Below are positions 13,926 to 23,070 of a DNA stretch of 64,000 bases, in pieces. Every line of letters starts with the position of its first letter. Position 1 is the first letter of the stretch. This DNA is from Planctomycetota bacterium. Its GTDB lineage: Bacteria > Planctomycetota > Planctomycetia > Pirellulales > UBA1268. The notes below the pieces were generated by a model. The model had not been told where the DNA came from, searched no databases, and saw only the letters and a program-made list of their open reading frames with translations. The stretch lies in contig VGZO01000006.1 in NCBI GenBank assembly GCA_016872555.1, positions 59,711 to 123,710 on the forward strand, written 5' to 3'. Position numbers and translations under genes: made by a program.

Positions 13926-15305
13926 ATGCTGTCGGTTTCCACCGGCGTCGCGCGGGGCTCCTTGCATGGCCTGCCACGGCGCAGTTTCGTGCAGCTCGGC
14001 GTCGCCGGGATGGCGGCTGCCGGTCTGCCGCGGGTGCTCGAGGCACGGGCAGCGGGGCGCGCGGCCGGTCTCCCGGCCAAGGACACCGCCTGCATCCTGC
14101 TGTGGCTCGACGGCGGTCCGGGCCACCTCGATCTCTACGACCTCAAGCCCGCGGCACCGGCGGAGTACCGGGGGATCTGGCGGCCGATCCGCACGGTCGT
14201 CCCCGGGATCGAGATCACGGAGCTGTTTCCGCGCCAGGCGCGGGTCGCCGACCGGTTCTCGTTGATCCGGTCGCTCCACCACGACAACGGCGACCACTTC
14301 ACTGCCGCCCACTACCTGCTCACCGGCCGCGGCGGTCCCAACGGCAGCAACACCGCCGGCCGCAATCCCTCGGTGGCGGCGATCGCCGCGCGGCAGTGCG
14401 GCCCGCGCCAGCCGGGGATCCCGGCCTACGTCGCGGTGCCCCATGCCTCGAGCGTCGGGCTCCGTCCCGGTTACTTCGGCGGCAGCTACCTGGGCGCCCA
14501 GTGGAACCCGTTCGAGACCGACGGCGATCCCAACGCCGCCGCCTTCCAGGTCCGCAACCTCGTGCCCCCCGAGAGCCTGTCGCTCGGCCGGCTCGGTGAC
14601 CGTGCCGGCCTGCGCCACGCGCTCGACGGCCTGCGGCGGCGCTTCGACACCGGTGGCACGGGACTGGCGCTCGACCGCTTCCAGACGCAGGCCCTCGACC
14701 TCGTCTCGAGCCCGGCGGCGCGGCGCGCCTTCGACATCGGGCTGGAGCCCGCCGCCGTCCGCGACCGTTACGGGAGGACGAGCTTCGGGCAGAGCACGCT
14801 GCTCGCCCGCCGGCTGGTCGAGGCCGGCTGCACGTTCGTGACCGTCCACTCCGGCGGTTGGGACCACCACTGGGATCTCGAGGCGGGGATGAAGAGCCGG
14901 CTCCCCGAGGTCGATGCCGCGGTGGCGGCGTTGCTCGACGACCTCGCCGAGCGCGGCCAGCTCGAGCGCGTGATGGTCGTGCTGTGTGGCGAGTTCAGCC
15001 GGACGCCGAAGATGAACGACGGTGGCAACGGCGGCCCGCCCCTCTCCAAGGGCACGCCGGGGCGCGACCACTGGGGCCACGCGATGTTCGCGCTGGTCGC
15101 CGGCGGCGGCATCCAGGGGGGGCGCGTGGTGGGGAGCACCGACGCCCGCGGTGAACGCCCGCGCGAGCGGCCGGTGACGCCGTTCGACCTGCATGCCACG
15201 ATCTACAAGGTGCTCGGGGCCGATCCCCAGGCGCACTTTCTCGATCACACCGGCCGACCGGTGCCCGCCATCGACGCCGGCGAGCCGATCTCCGAACTGT
15301 TCTGA
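13926..15305 (+). CDS. DUF1501 domain-containing protein with Tat-like leader
   Basis: The 459-residue protein starts at the ATG preceded by GGGAGG. It has an N-terminal RRSFVQLGVAGMAAAGLP leader that resembles a twin-arginine signal, followed by the DUF1501 fold, a sulfatase/alkaline-phosphatase-like domain abundant in planctomycetes. Recognisable blocks are LLWLDGGPGHLDLYDLKP, RSLHHDNGDHFTAAHYLLTG, SGGWDHHWD and CGEFSRTPKMN. The family often occurs next to DUF1549/DUF1553 cytochromes, but none is here. The activity is unknown and secretion is likely. Confidence 0.9.
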   Translation: MLSVSTGVARGSLHGLPRRSFVQLGVAGMAAAGLPRVLEARAAGRAAGLPAKDTACILLWLDGGPGHLDLYDLKPAAPAEYRGIWRPIRTVVPGIEITELFPRQARVADRFSLIRSLHHDNGDHFTAAHYLLTGRGGPNGSNTAGRNPSVAAIAARQCGPRQPGIPAYVAVPHASSVGLRPGYFGGSYLGAQWNPFETDGDPNAAAFQVRNLVPPESLSLGRLGDRAGLRHALDGLRRRFDTGGTGLALDRFQTQALDLVSSPAARRAFDIGLEPAAVRDRYGRTSFGQSTLLARRLVEAGCTFVTVHSGGWDHHWDLEAGMKSRLPEVDAAVAALLDDLAERGQLERVMVVLCGEFSRTPKMNDGGNGGPPLSKGTPGRDHWGHAMFALVAGGGIQGGRVVGSTDARGERPRERPVTPFDLHATIYKVLGADPQAHFLDHTGRPVPAIDAGEPISELF

Positions 15306-15449
15306 GCGCGGTGCCCAACGCGGCGGGCGGACCGATCGCGTCGCGCGCCGTCGCCCCGCGATGCCCGGCGAGCGCCGTGGCGCGACGGTCCGAGGGCATG
15401 GCTGCTATGCTCGGGGGTTCGCCGGGCCGGTTTCCCGCCGCGAGCACCC

Positions 15450-17759
15450 ATGAACTGGTACGCCGCCCTCCTCCTCCGCCGGAGTCCGTTCCTCGCCGTC
15501 GCTGTCGTCCTGGTCACCTGCCTGGCGGCGGCCGGTCTCGGCCGGCTCGACTTCGACGAGGACCCGCGGAACTTCATCCTCCGCGACGATGACGACCGGC
15601 GCGTCCTCGACCGGTTTTTCGCCGAGTTCGGCCCCGACGACACCGACGTCCTCGCCGCGGTCACCGGTCTCGACCCCGGCGACGTGCCCGCGATCGAGCG
15701 CGTCCTCCGCCTGATCGACGCGTTCCGGGCCGACGACGGGGTGCTGTTCGTCGCCAGCCCGTTCGACGCGCGCCGCGTCGGTCAGCCTCTGGTTCCGCTC
15801 TTTCCCCGGTCGCGCGACAACTTCACCCCGGAGCGGTTCCGCGCGGCGTTCGCCGCGGCCCGTGCCCACCCGGCCCTCGCCGGCCAGCTGATCTCCCCCG
15901 ACGGCTCGACGCTGTTCATCCTCGTCCGCCTCCGCGACGCCCCCGGGGGCATCGGGCCGCTGGCGGACCAGGTCGATCGGCTCCGCGGTCTCGTCGCCAC
16001 GGAACTGGCGGGCAGCCCGGTCAGCGTCACGCTCGCCGGCCATCCGCCGCTGCGCGTCGACGTCGTCCGTGCCGTGCAGTCGGAGTTCTACCGGATCCTC
16101 ACCCTGTCGGCGGCGGCCACCATCGTCGTCGCGGCGATCGCGTTCCGCGACTGGCGGGCGGTGATCATGGCGCTGGCCGGGCCGGCGGTGGGCCTCGTGT
16201 GGACACTCGGCTGGATGGGGTGGACCGGCCAGCGGATCAACGGCCTCAACACGATCCTCCCCAGCCTGATCTTCGTCCTCGGCTTCAGCGACTCGGCCCA
16301 TCTGATCGTCGCCTACTCCAACGCCCGCCGCGCCGGGCTGAACACGGCCGCGGCGCTCACGCGGACGCTCGTCACGGTCGGCCAGGCGTGCGTGCTGATG
16401 GTGGCGACGACCGCCGTCGGCTTCGGGGCACTGGGTGTGGCGGAGATCGCCAGCGTCCGGCAGTTCGGGATCGCCGGGGGAACCGGCACCGTCCTGGCGC
16501 TGGCGGCGGTGCTCACCGTGATGCCGCTGCTGGCGCTGGCCGGGACCGGGGCCCGCGCCGCGGGCACCACCGACGCCCCCCCGGGCGAAGACGTCGCCGC
16601 CGCCGACGCCGCAGGTGAGGGGACGGGCTCGGGCTGGCTCGGCCGGCTGGCGCTTGTGTGCCTCGCCCGCCCGCGGGCGTCGCTCGCCGTGGCGCTGGTG
16701 GCGCTGGTCGTCTGCGCCGCCGCGAGCCTCCGGCTCGCCAGCGACATCCGCTGGCTGGAGATGCTCCCCGCCGGCGATCCGACCGTCGCGGTGACGCGGT
16801 TGTGCGACGAGACACTCGGCGGATCGCTGCTGGTGTCGGCGACCGTCGCGTGGCCCGAGGGGACGGAGATCGGCTCCCCGGAGGTGCTCGCGGTGATCCG
16901 TGCCGTCGAGGACGAACTGGCGCGGACGCCCGACCTTCACGGCGTCTTCTCGCCGTGCACGCTCCTCACCGGCTTCGCCCGCGACGGCGTGATCGACGGC
17001 GACGCCGTCCGCCAGCTCGACCGGATGCCGGAGCGGCACCTCCACCGCTTCCTCCGCCCCGACCTCCGCCGCGGCGTGGTCACGGCCCACGTTCCCGACG
17101 TCGGTGCCGCGCGCCTGCTGCCGCAGTTCGAGGATCTGTCGCGGCGCCTGGCCGCGGTCGCGACCGCCCACCCCGGATTCGAAGTCGGCCTCACCGGGTC
17201 GGCCGTCACCGCCGCCCGCAACGTCTACCAGATCATCGAGGACACGCGCGCCAGCCTGTTCACCTCGGCCGGGATCATCCTCGCGATGACCGTCGTCGCC
17301 TTCCGTAGCGTCCGCTACGGGATGTTATGCATCCTCCCCAATCTCCTGCCGATGCTGGCGACCAGCGCCGTCTTGGTGGCGTTCGGCGAGCCACTGCGGC
17401 TGGCCAGCGCCGTCACGTTCAGCATCGCGCTGGGGCTCGCCGACGACAGCGCGATCCACTTCATGGCGGCGTTCCTCGCCGGCCGCCGCGCCGGCCTGTC
17501 GCGCCGGGCCGCGGTGGAGCGCGTCCTCCACACGAGCGGCCGGGCGATGGTGATCGCCGCGGCCACGCTGGCGGCGGGGATGGCGCCGCTGCTGTTCTGC
17601 CGGCTGCCGCCGCTGCGCGTGTTCGCGGGGTTGTCGATCTTCGCGATCACCGCGGCGCTGGTCGCCGACTTCCTCGTGCTGCCGAGCATCCTCGTGCTGT
17701 TTTCGGGGCCGGCCCCGGGCGACGGCGCAGCGAATGCCGGCGGGCCGGCCGACGCCTGA
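15450..17759 (+). CDS. RND superfamily (MMPL-type) exporter
   Basis: The 769-residue protein has the two-fold repeat of RND permeases: one membrane helix, a large periplasmic domain, then a five-to-six-helix block, twice. The conserved acidic motifs in the helical blocks are visible as GFSDSAHLIVAY (about residue 275) and GLADDSAIHFMAA (about residue 665). Such single-polypeptide proteins export lipids such as hopanoids or hydrophobic compounds, driven by the proton gradient. No membrane fusion partner is next to it, so it may work alone. The exact substrate is unknown. Confidence 0.9.
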   Translation: MNWYAALLLRRSPFLAVAVVLVTCLAAAGLGRLDFDEDPRNFILRDDDDRRVLDRFFAEFGPDDTDVLAAVTGLDPGDVPAIERVLRLIDAFRADDGVLFVASPFDARRVGQPLVPLFPRSRDNFTPERFRAAFAAARAHPALAGQLISPDGSTLFILVRLRDAPGGIGPLADQVDRLRGLVATELAGSPVSVTLAGHPPLRVDVVRAVQSEFYRILTLSAAATIVVAAIAFRDWRAVIMALAGPAVGLVWTLGWMGWTGQRINGLNTILPSLIFVLGFSDSAHLIVAYSNARRAGLNTAAALTRTLVTVGQACVLMVATTAVGFGALGVAEIASVRQFGIAGGTGTVLALAAVLTVMPLLALAGTGARAAGTTDAPPGEDVAAADAAGEGTGSGWLGRLALVCLARPRASLAVALVALVVCAAASLRLASDIRWLEMLPAGDPTVAVTRLCDETLGGSLLVSATVAWPEGTEIGSPEVLAVIRAVEDELARTPDLHGVFSPCTLLTGFARDGVIDGDAVRQLDRMPERHLHRFLRPDLRRGVVTAHVPDVGAARLLPQFEDLSRRLAAVATAHPGFEVGLTGSAVTAARNVYQIIEDTRASLFTSAGIILAMTVVAFRSVRYGMLCILPNLLPMLATSAVLVAFGEPLRLASAVTFSIALGLADDSAIHFMAAFLAGRRAGLSRRAAVERVLHTSGRAMVIAAATLAAGMAPLLFCRLPPLRVFAGLSIFAITAALVADFLVLPSILVLFSGPAPGDGAANAGGPADA

Positions 17760-17792
17760 TGCCGGGTCGCCGGGCGCCGCTGCCGCGGGCGG

Positions 17793-18623
17793 TCAGCGCT
17801 CCGCGCGAAACGGCTGGACCGGTTGCCGCTCGTGTCCCGGTGTGCCGCCGGCGTTCATCGCGAGGTTGCCGCCGTCGAGCGGGATCACGGCGCCGGTGAT
17901 CCAGGCCGAGGCATCGGAGGCGAGCAGGACTGCGATCCCCATGATGTCGCGGGGCTGGCCGAGGCGGCCGGCGGGAATGCCGTGGAGGAACCGCCCCTCG
18001 AGGCCGGGGTCGGCGGTCATCCGCGCCCCGAGGCTCGGGTTGACGACCTGCGCCGGGGCGACGCAATTGACGCGCACCCCGCGGTGCGACCATTCCGTGC
18101 TCAGCTCGCGGGTCATCTGCACCACCGCCCCCATCGCCATCGAGTAGGCGGCGTGACCGCGCCCCAGCGCCGTCGACGAGGCGAGCGAGCCGATGTTCAT
18201 GATCGAGCCCTGGCCACGGGCGAGCATCCGCCGCCCCGCCTCCTGGCACATCGCGAACCGGCCGACGACGAGATTCTCGAGCACCCGCCGCAGGTCGGCG
18301 ATCGCCAGGTCTTCAGGGGAGGCGAGGTGGCCGTCGCCGGCGATGTTGCCGAGGAAATCGACGCGCCCGAACACCTCGTCCACGCGGGTGAACAGTCCGG
18401 CGATCGCCGTCGGATCGGCGACGTCGGTCGCCAGCGCCAGCGTCCGTCGGCCGAGCCGGCCGATCTCGGCAGCCGTCGTCTCGGCGCCCGGGAGGTTGCG
18501 GTCGACGAGGACGACGTCGGCGCCGTGGGCGGCCAGCGCCAGCGCGGTCGCCCGGCCGAGTCCCTGCGCCGCCCCGGAGACGACCGCCACCCGGCCGGAG
18601 AGATCGAACAGGCCGTCAGTCAC
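17793..18623 (-). CDS. Short-chain dehydrogenase/reductase lacking the catalytic lysine
   Basis: The 276-residue Rossmann protein has the dinucleotide motif SGAAQGLGRA (about residue 16), NIAG, a catalytic-type Ser in IGSLASS and Tyr160. The YxxxK motif reads YSMAM, so the lysine is Met164. The segment after it (TRELSTEWSHRGVRVNCVAP) is normal for classical SDRs. NAD(H) or NADP(H) oxidoreductase chemistry on a sugar-derived hydroxyl or ketone would fit the cluster, but without the lysine the activity needs another proton path. It overlaps the transporter gene upstream by 8 bases and is the last gene of the cluster. Confidence 0.85.
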   Translation of the reverse strand: MTDGLFDLSGRVAVVSGAAQGLGRATALALAAHGADVVLVDRNLPGAETTAAEIGRLGRRTLALATDVADPTAIAGLFTRVDEVFGRVDFLGNIAGDGHLASPEDLAIADLRRVLENLVVGRFAMCQEAGRRMLARGQGSIMNIGSLASSTALGRGHAAYSMAMGAVVQMTRELSTEWSHRGVRVNCVAPAQVVNPSLGARMTADPGLEGRFLHGIPAGRLGQPRDIMGIAVLLASDASAWITGAVIPLDGGNLAMNAGGTPGHERQPVQPFRAER

Positions 18624-19899
18624 GCGGTTCCTCCTCGTGATCGCTGGCAGGGGTCGGTTCGAGTCGCGTCAGCGCGGCGAGGAGCGCACCGCCGACGAGC
18701 AGCGCCGCGACGGCGGGGATGCCGAAGGTGCCGAGGATCGTCGCCCCGAAGAACCCGCCGATGTTGGCGACCGAGTTGATCAGCGCGATCCCGCCGGCGG
18801 CCGCGGCTCCGGAGAGGAACGTGCCGGGGATCGTCCAGAACACCGGCAGCATGCTCATCATCCCCGCCTGGGCCAGGCACAGGCCGACCAGCGCGAGTGC
18901 CGGTGTCGGCGCCACGGCGGCGAGCGCCCAGCCGGCGGCTCCCACGAGGGCCGCGCCGGCGAGGTGGAAACGCCGTTCGCCGGAGCGGTCGGAGCTGATC
19001 CCGACCAGCGACATCGCGACCACGGCGCAGAGGTGCGGCAGCGCCGTCAGCAGGCCGATCGTGAGGTTCGATGCGCCGGCGTGACGCTCCTTGACGAGGG
19101 TCGGGAAATAGGCGCCGCCGGCGTTGGTGCCGACGGCGACGGTGAAATACAGCGCGATCAGCCACCACACCCGCGGCTGGAGCATCGCCTCCCAGTGGCC
19201 GGCGCCATGGCGGCGGCGCCGGGCGGCGTCCTCGCGCGCCAGGCAGCCGAGCAGACAGTCGCGCTGCTCGGCAGGGAGCCAGCGGGCCGTGTTCGGCCCG
19301 TCGTCGAGCCACCACAGCACCGCCACGCCGACCAGCGCCGTCGGCAGCCCCTCGAGGAGGAACAGCCACTGCCAGCCGTGGAGCCCGGCGACGCCGTCGA
19401 AGGTGTCCATGATCCAGCCCGAGAGCGGATTGCCGACGACGTTCGAGAGGCCGATCGCGAGCATGAAGAACGCCGTCATCTTCGCCCGCTGCCGGTCGGG
19501 GAACCAGTCGCCGAGGTAGAGGATGATCCCGGGAAAGAACCCCGCCTCGGCGATCCCGAGGAGGATCCGCAGCGCGTAGAAGGTGGTCGTGTCGCGGGCC
19601 AGCATCGTGGCCGCCGAGACCAGCCCCCAGCTGATCATGATCCGGGCGATCCAGCGCCTGGCACCGTAGCGGCGGAGGAGGAAATTGCTCGGCACCTCGA
19701 ACAGCAGGTAGCCGACGTAGAACATCCCGTAGCCGAGGTCGAACGCCTCCTTCGACAGCCCGAGGTCGTCCTGCATCGCCAGCCGCGCGAAGCCGACGTT
19801 GGCCCGGTCGAGGATGTTGAGCACGTACAACAGGCAGACGAAGGGCACGATCCGCCAGGCGACGGTGCGGAACGTGGCGCGCTCGAGGTCAGCGGCCAT
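18616..19899 (-). CDS. MFS transporter, anion:cation symporter type
   Basis: The 427-residue protein has 12 predicted membrane segments. The start (VPFVCLLYVLNILDRANVGFA) and the segment GIAEAGFFPGIILYLGDWFP are characteristic of the ACS family of major facilitators, which move organic anions such as glucarate, tartrate, phthalate or hexuronates with protons. The ATG at 19897-19899 is chosen because family members begin shortly before that first helix. It overlaps the cyclase-like gene by 11 bases and the SDR gene by 8, so translation is probably coupled. The substrate is likely the compound degraded by this cluster. Confidence 0.9.
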   Translation of the reverse strand: MAADLERATFRTVAWRIVPFVCLLYVLNILDRANVGFARLAMQDDLGLSKEAFDLGYGMFYVGYLLFEVPSNFLLRRYGARRWIARIMISWGLVSAATMLARDTTTFYALRILLGIAEAGFFPGIILYLGDWFPDRQRAKMTAFFMLAIGLSNVVGNPLSGWIMDTFDGVAGLHGWQWLFLLEGLPTALVGVAVLWWLDDGPNTARWLPAEQRDCLLGCLAREDAARRRRHGAGHWEAMLQPRVWWLIALYFTVAVGTNAGGAYFPTLVKERHAGASNLTIGLLTALPHLCAVVAMSLVGISSDRSGERRFHLAGAALVGAAGWALAAVAPTPALALVGLCLAQAGMMSMLPVFWTIPGTFLSGAAAAGGIALINSVANIGGFFGATILGTFGIPAVAALLVGGALLAALTRLEPTPASDHEEEPRD

Positions 19900-21637
19900 C
19901 CCGACCCCCGCTCGTCTGGCCGGCCGGCGCGTCGAAGAGCACGATCGCCCGCCCCGGTCCTGCATGGCAATCGCGGATCTTGACGGCGGCGAACAGGAAG
20001 TAGGCGCCGCGCGGCGGCACCGCCGCGACGTTGGCGAGAAACTCGACGCCCGCCATCCCCCGGCTGCCGAGGGCCCAGTAGACGTGGGCGGCGCGCTTCG
20101 GCTCGACGCCGCCGAGGTCCGGGGCATCGGTGGCGACACAGCGGATCCCCTTCGCGGCCAGGTACTCGATCGCCGCCGGCCCAGGGGCGGGCCAGCCCTC
20201 GGCCTTGCCGGCGAGCGCCGCCGCCCACATGCCGGGGTCGGTCCGCGACGCCGCGAGGTGACCGTCGACATGGTCGGTGCGGAAGATGACGATCTCTCCC
20301 GGTCGCAGGCCGCCGTGCGCCGCCTCGAAGGCCTCGATCGTGGCGACGGTGATCTCCGGCGAACGCGGCCAGCTCGCGGCGTCGGTCGAACCCGCGAGCG
20401 CCCGCACGTCGATCACGCGGGCCTCGCCGCAGGTCTGGTCGATCGGCACCTGCTCGGTGGTCTGCGAGCTGGTGCCGCGCGGGCCGTAACGGCGCTCGTA
20501 GTCCTCGAGCCAGCCGCGGACCTCGGGCGCCAGAGCGACCGCCGCACCGGCGGGGGGCAGTGCGTAGGCCGGCGGCACGAGGTGGGTGCCGGCGGCGGCG
20601 TCCATGAGGTGGCCGTGGTGCCACATGTCGAGATAGTCGGAATAGAGGAAGTCGACGCGCAGGTAGGGCTGGCGGTGGTTGCCGGTGCCGAGTCCCGGCG
20701 ACGTGACCGGGCAGTCGGCGGAGAGCGTCGGCGACAGGTCGATCGCACGCCCGTTGCGGCAGGCGTCGATCAGCCGGCGCGGCAGATCGCCGCCGACGAT
20801 CGAAAACGCGCGCCCTTCGCCATACGGGCCGCCCTGGTGCTTGGGGCCGAGGAAGCAATAGAAGGCGCCGACGGCGGGCAGCTCCCCGAGATTCGTCGCC
20901 CCCTCGGTCCAGATCATCCCGTACTTCAGCCCGGCGTAATGCGTCGGCTCGGCGAGGTCGGGGAGCGGCCCCATGCTCGCGCTGTCGGTGCCGGCTGCGA
21001 GGACACCGCGCTTGCCGAGCAGGTCCATGCAGTCAGGATCGGGGTCGGGGTAGCCGGGCGCCTTGCGATCGAGGACGTCGGCGATGAACCGCCGCCCTTC
21101 CGGCAGCGGCCGGTAGTAACGGTCGGAATAGTCGCTGCGAAACAGCACGACGTCGCCGCGCCCCACCGGGCGGTGCTCGCGCTCGAAGCGCTCGACCCGG
21201 TCGGGGGTCACCAGGGGGCTCGTGCCCGGCGGGGCCTTGTCGAGCAGGTCGCGCACGTCGACCACGCAGGCCTCGCCGCCGAACTGCCACGCCTCGATCC
21301 GGTCGGTGGTCGCCAGACCGAGCGGGCCCGATTTCTCACGCCCGAGCTCCGGCCGCGCGACCGAGTGCGGGGGCACGTCGAGCTGCGTGCCGGTGTTGCC
21401 GTCGATCAGCAGCGTGTCGACGTTGTAGGCCGACTCGGGGCCGATCGTGCGCTGGTGAACCAGCGCGAACCGCGGGAACGGATGGCTCGGCCAGGTGCAG
21501 GGGTATTCGGGGGCGATCAGCAGCGAGTGATCGACGAAGCGCGTCGGCCCGTCGGCCGCCGGCGTGCCGACCACGCGCAGGCTGGCAGCGGCGATCACCA
21601 GCGCCGCGACCGAGGAGAACCGCAGTCGTCCGTGCAT
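19889..21637 (-). CDS. Tandem cyclase-family (kynurenine formamidase-like) protein, secreted
   Basis: The 582-residue product begins after GGAGG with a signal peptide (RFSSVAALVIAAASLRVVG) and then holds two copies of the cyclase domain (about 31-310 and 315-575), each with the RxDH/RTDH stretch (FRSDYSDRYY, FRTDHVDGHL) typical of the fold. The metal motif HxGTHxDxPxH is degenerate in both. Copy one reads NTGTQLDVPPH (81-91), and copy two reads AAGTHLVPPAY. Known family members hydrolyse formamides or lactam-like rings with a divalent metal. Here catalysis may be lost or altered, or the protein may bind a ligand in the periplasm. Confidence 0.82.
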   Translation of the reverse strand: MHGRLRFSSVAALVIAAASLRVVGTPAADGPTRFVDHSLLIAPEYPCTWPSHPFPRFALVHQRTIGPESAYNVDTLLIDGNTGTQLDVPPHSVARPELGREKSGPLGLATTDRIEAWQFGGEACVVDVRDLLDKAPPGTSPLVTPDRVERFEREHRPVGRGDVVLFRSDYSDRYYRPLPEGRRFIADVLDRKAPGYPDPDPDCMDLLGKRGVLAAGTDSASMGPLPDLAEPTHYAGLKYGMIWTEGATNLGELPAVGAFYCFLGPKHQGGPYGEGRAFSIVGGDLPRRLIDACRNGRAIDLSPTLSADCPVTSPGLGTGNHRQPYLRVDFLYSDYLDMWHHGHLMDAAAGTHLVPPAYALPPAGAAVALAPEVRGWLEDYERRYGPRGTSSQTTEQVPIDQTCGEARVIDVRALAGSTDAASWPRSPEITVATIEAFEAAHGGLRPGEIVIFRTDHVDGHLAASRTDPGMWAAALAGKAEGWPAPGPAAIEYLAAKGIRCVATDAPDLGGVEPKRAAHVYWALGSRGMAGVEFLANVAAVPPRGAYFLFAAVKIRDCHAGPGRAIVLFDAPAGQTSGGRDGR

Positions 21638-21653
21638 GACCTTTCCTCCGGGC

Positions 21654-22961
21654 TTACGGGGCGGGGGCATTCTCGCAGGCGATGTCGAGGAGGCCCAGCA
21701 GGGTCTCCTCCTCGGGGGATTCCCGGAGCGGCGCGACGAACCGCTCCGCCAAGAGGGCCCGCAACCGCGGCGTCCGGCGGACGAGGCCACCGGAGACCAC
21801 GACCTCCCGCCAGGCGACCGGACCGAAGCGCGCGGCGACGCATGCGTAGGCGTCGGCCATCGCCCGGTAGGCGGCGAGAAACAGTGACCCGACCGTGAGG
21901 TTCCCGGTCGTGATCCCGCGCACCGACCCGTGCGTGCCGAGCGGCCCCGGGAAAAACGCCAAATCGACGTCGAGGTCGGTGTCGGCGACCGCCGCGACGC
22001 GCCGTTGGATCGACTCCCACGGGGCCGTCAGCGAAACTCCCTCGGCAGCGGCAACGTCGACGAGCAGGTCGACGAGCAGCTCGAGCGACCGCCCCGCCGG
22101 GAGGTGCGTGACGGTGTCGAGAAACATGCCGCCGAACGCCCGGCGGGTCTGGTAGGGGCCGGGCGCGAACGCCCGCGCGAGGCGACTGACCTGTGATCCG
22201 GTCGAGATGTTGAGCGACAGCTCGTCGGGGGCGAGCCCCGCGCCGCGCAGGGCACACGGTTGATCGCCATACGGCCCATGGACCTCCAGCCGCCGCCCGG
22301 CGACGACGGTCGTTCCCACCGGCGCTTCGCTCGTCGCCAGCGCCGGGAGGTGCAGCGACTCCAGGCCGATCCGCCCAAGTGCCGCGTGGTGCCAGCCGCC
22401 CCGCTCGAGGTCGAGCAGGCCGATCGCCGCGGTGGCATGCATCGGCACCCCTTCCCCGACCAAGCCCGCGGCGACCGCCTCCCCGATCCCGGCCAGCGTC
22501 GCTCCGTCGGTAAGGTGACCGTGGGTGGCGAGCCATGCCGCCAGGCTCGTCGCCGACCCCGCTTGTAATTCACTGCCGAGGGTCAGCAGATCGCCGTGGC
22601 GCTCCCAGGCGGCGCGGACGAGGGCGAGCGTCGAACCCGCTTCCCCGGCGGCCGAGCGCTCGTCGCGCCACGACAGGTAATTCGTACGCGGCCGACCATG
22701 CCCGTCGAGGAGCAGCAGCCCTCCCATCTGGCTCGACAGGTAGACCGCACCGACACCCGGGTGGGCGGCGACCAGCTCGGTCAGAACGTCGGCGACCGTA
22801 TCGCTGACCGCGTGGGGCTCGATCTCGACATGGCCTGCCGGCAGCCCGGCGAGCGGTGCCGGAAAGCGACGCGCGACGGGCGTGCCGAGGCAGCGCGAGT
22901 CGACATGGAGCACCGCTCCTTTGATCGACGTCGAGCCGATGTCGATGCCGATCGCGTCCAT
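21654..22961 (-). CDS. FGGY-family carbohydrate kinase
   Basis: The 435-residue protein starts with AIGIDIGSTSIKGAVL, the phosphate-1 motif of the actin-like ASKHA ATPases. It also has YLSWRDERS in the substrate region and NISTGSQVSRLARAF near the phosphate-2 position. The closest resemblance I can recognise is to sedoheptulokinase-like FGGY members. FGGY kinases phosphorylate pentuloses, heptuloses, glycerol or ribitol-like polyols, so this gene suggests that the cluster ends in a sugar phosphate. The gene lies 16 bases upstream of the cyclase-like gene. Confidence 0.88.
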   Translation of the reverse strand: MDAIGIDIGSTSIKGAVLHVDSRCLGTPVARRFPAPLAGLPAGHVEIEPHAVSDTVADVLTELVAAHPGVGAVYLSSQMGGLLLLDGHGRPRTNYLSWRDERSAAGEAGSTLALVRAAWERHGDLLTLGSELQAGSATSLAAWLATHGHLTDGATLAGIGEAVAAGLVGEGVPMHATAAIGLLDLERGGWHHAALGRIGLESLHLPALATSEAPVGTTVVAGRRLEVHGPYGDQPCALRGAGLAPDELSLNISTGSQVSRLARAFAPGPYQTRRAFGGMFLDTVTHLPAGRSLELLVDLLVDVAAAEGVSLTAPWESIQRRVAAVADTDLDVDLAFFPGPLGTHGSVRGITTGNLTVGSLFLAAYRAMADAYACVAARFGPVAWREVVVSGGLVRRTPRLRALLAERFVAPLRESPEEETLLGLLDIACENAPAP

Positions 22962-23070
22962 CGCTCGGGTTCCTGTCGCGGCGCTCGCGTCGGGATCGGT
23001 CAGGGAAGCGCCACGCCGCACGGGGCATGGCCGATCGCGTTGTCCCTTGGCCACGGGTCGATTCGGCGCG

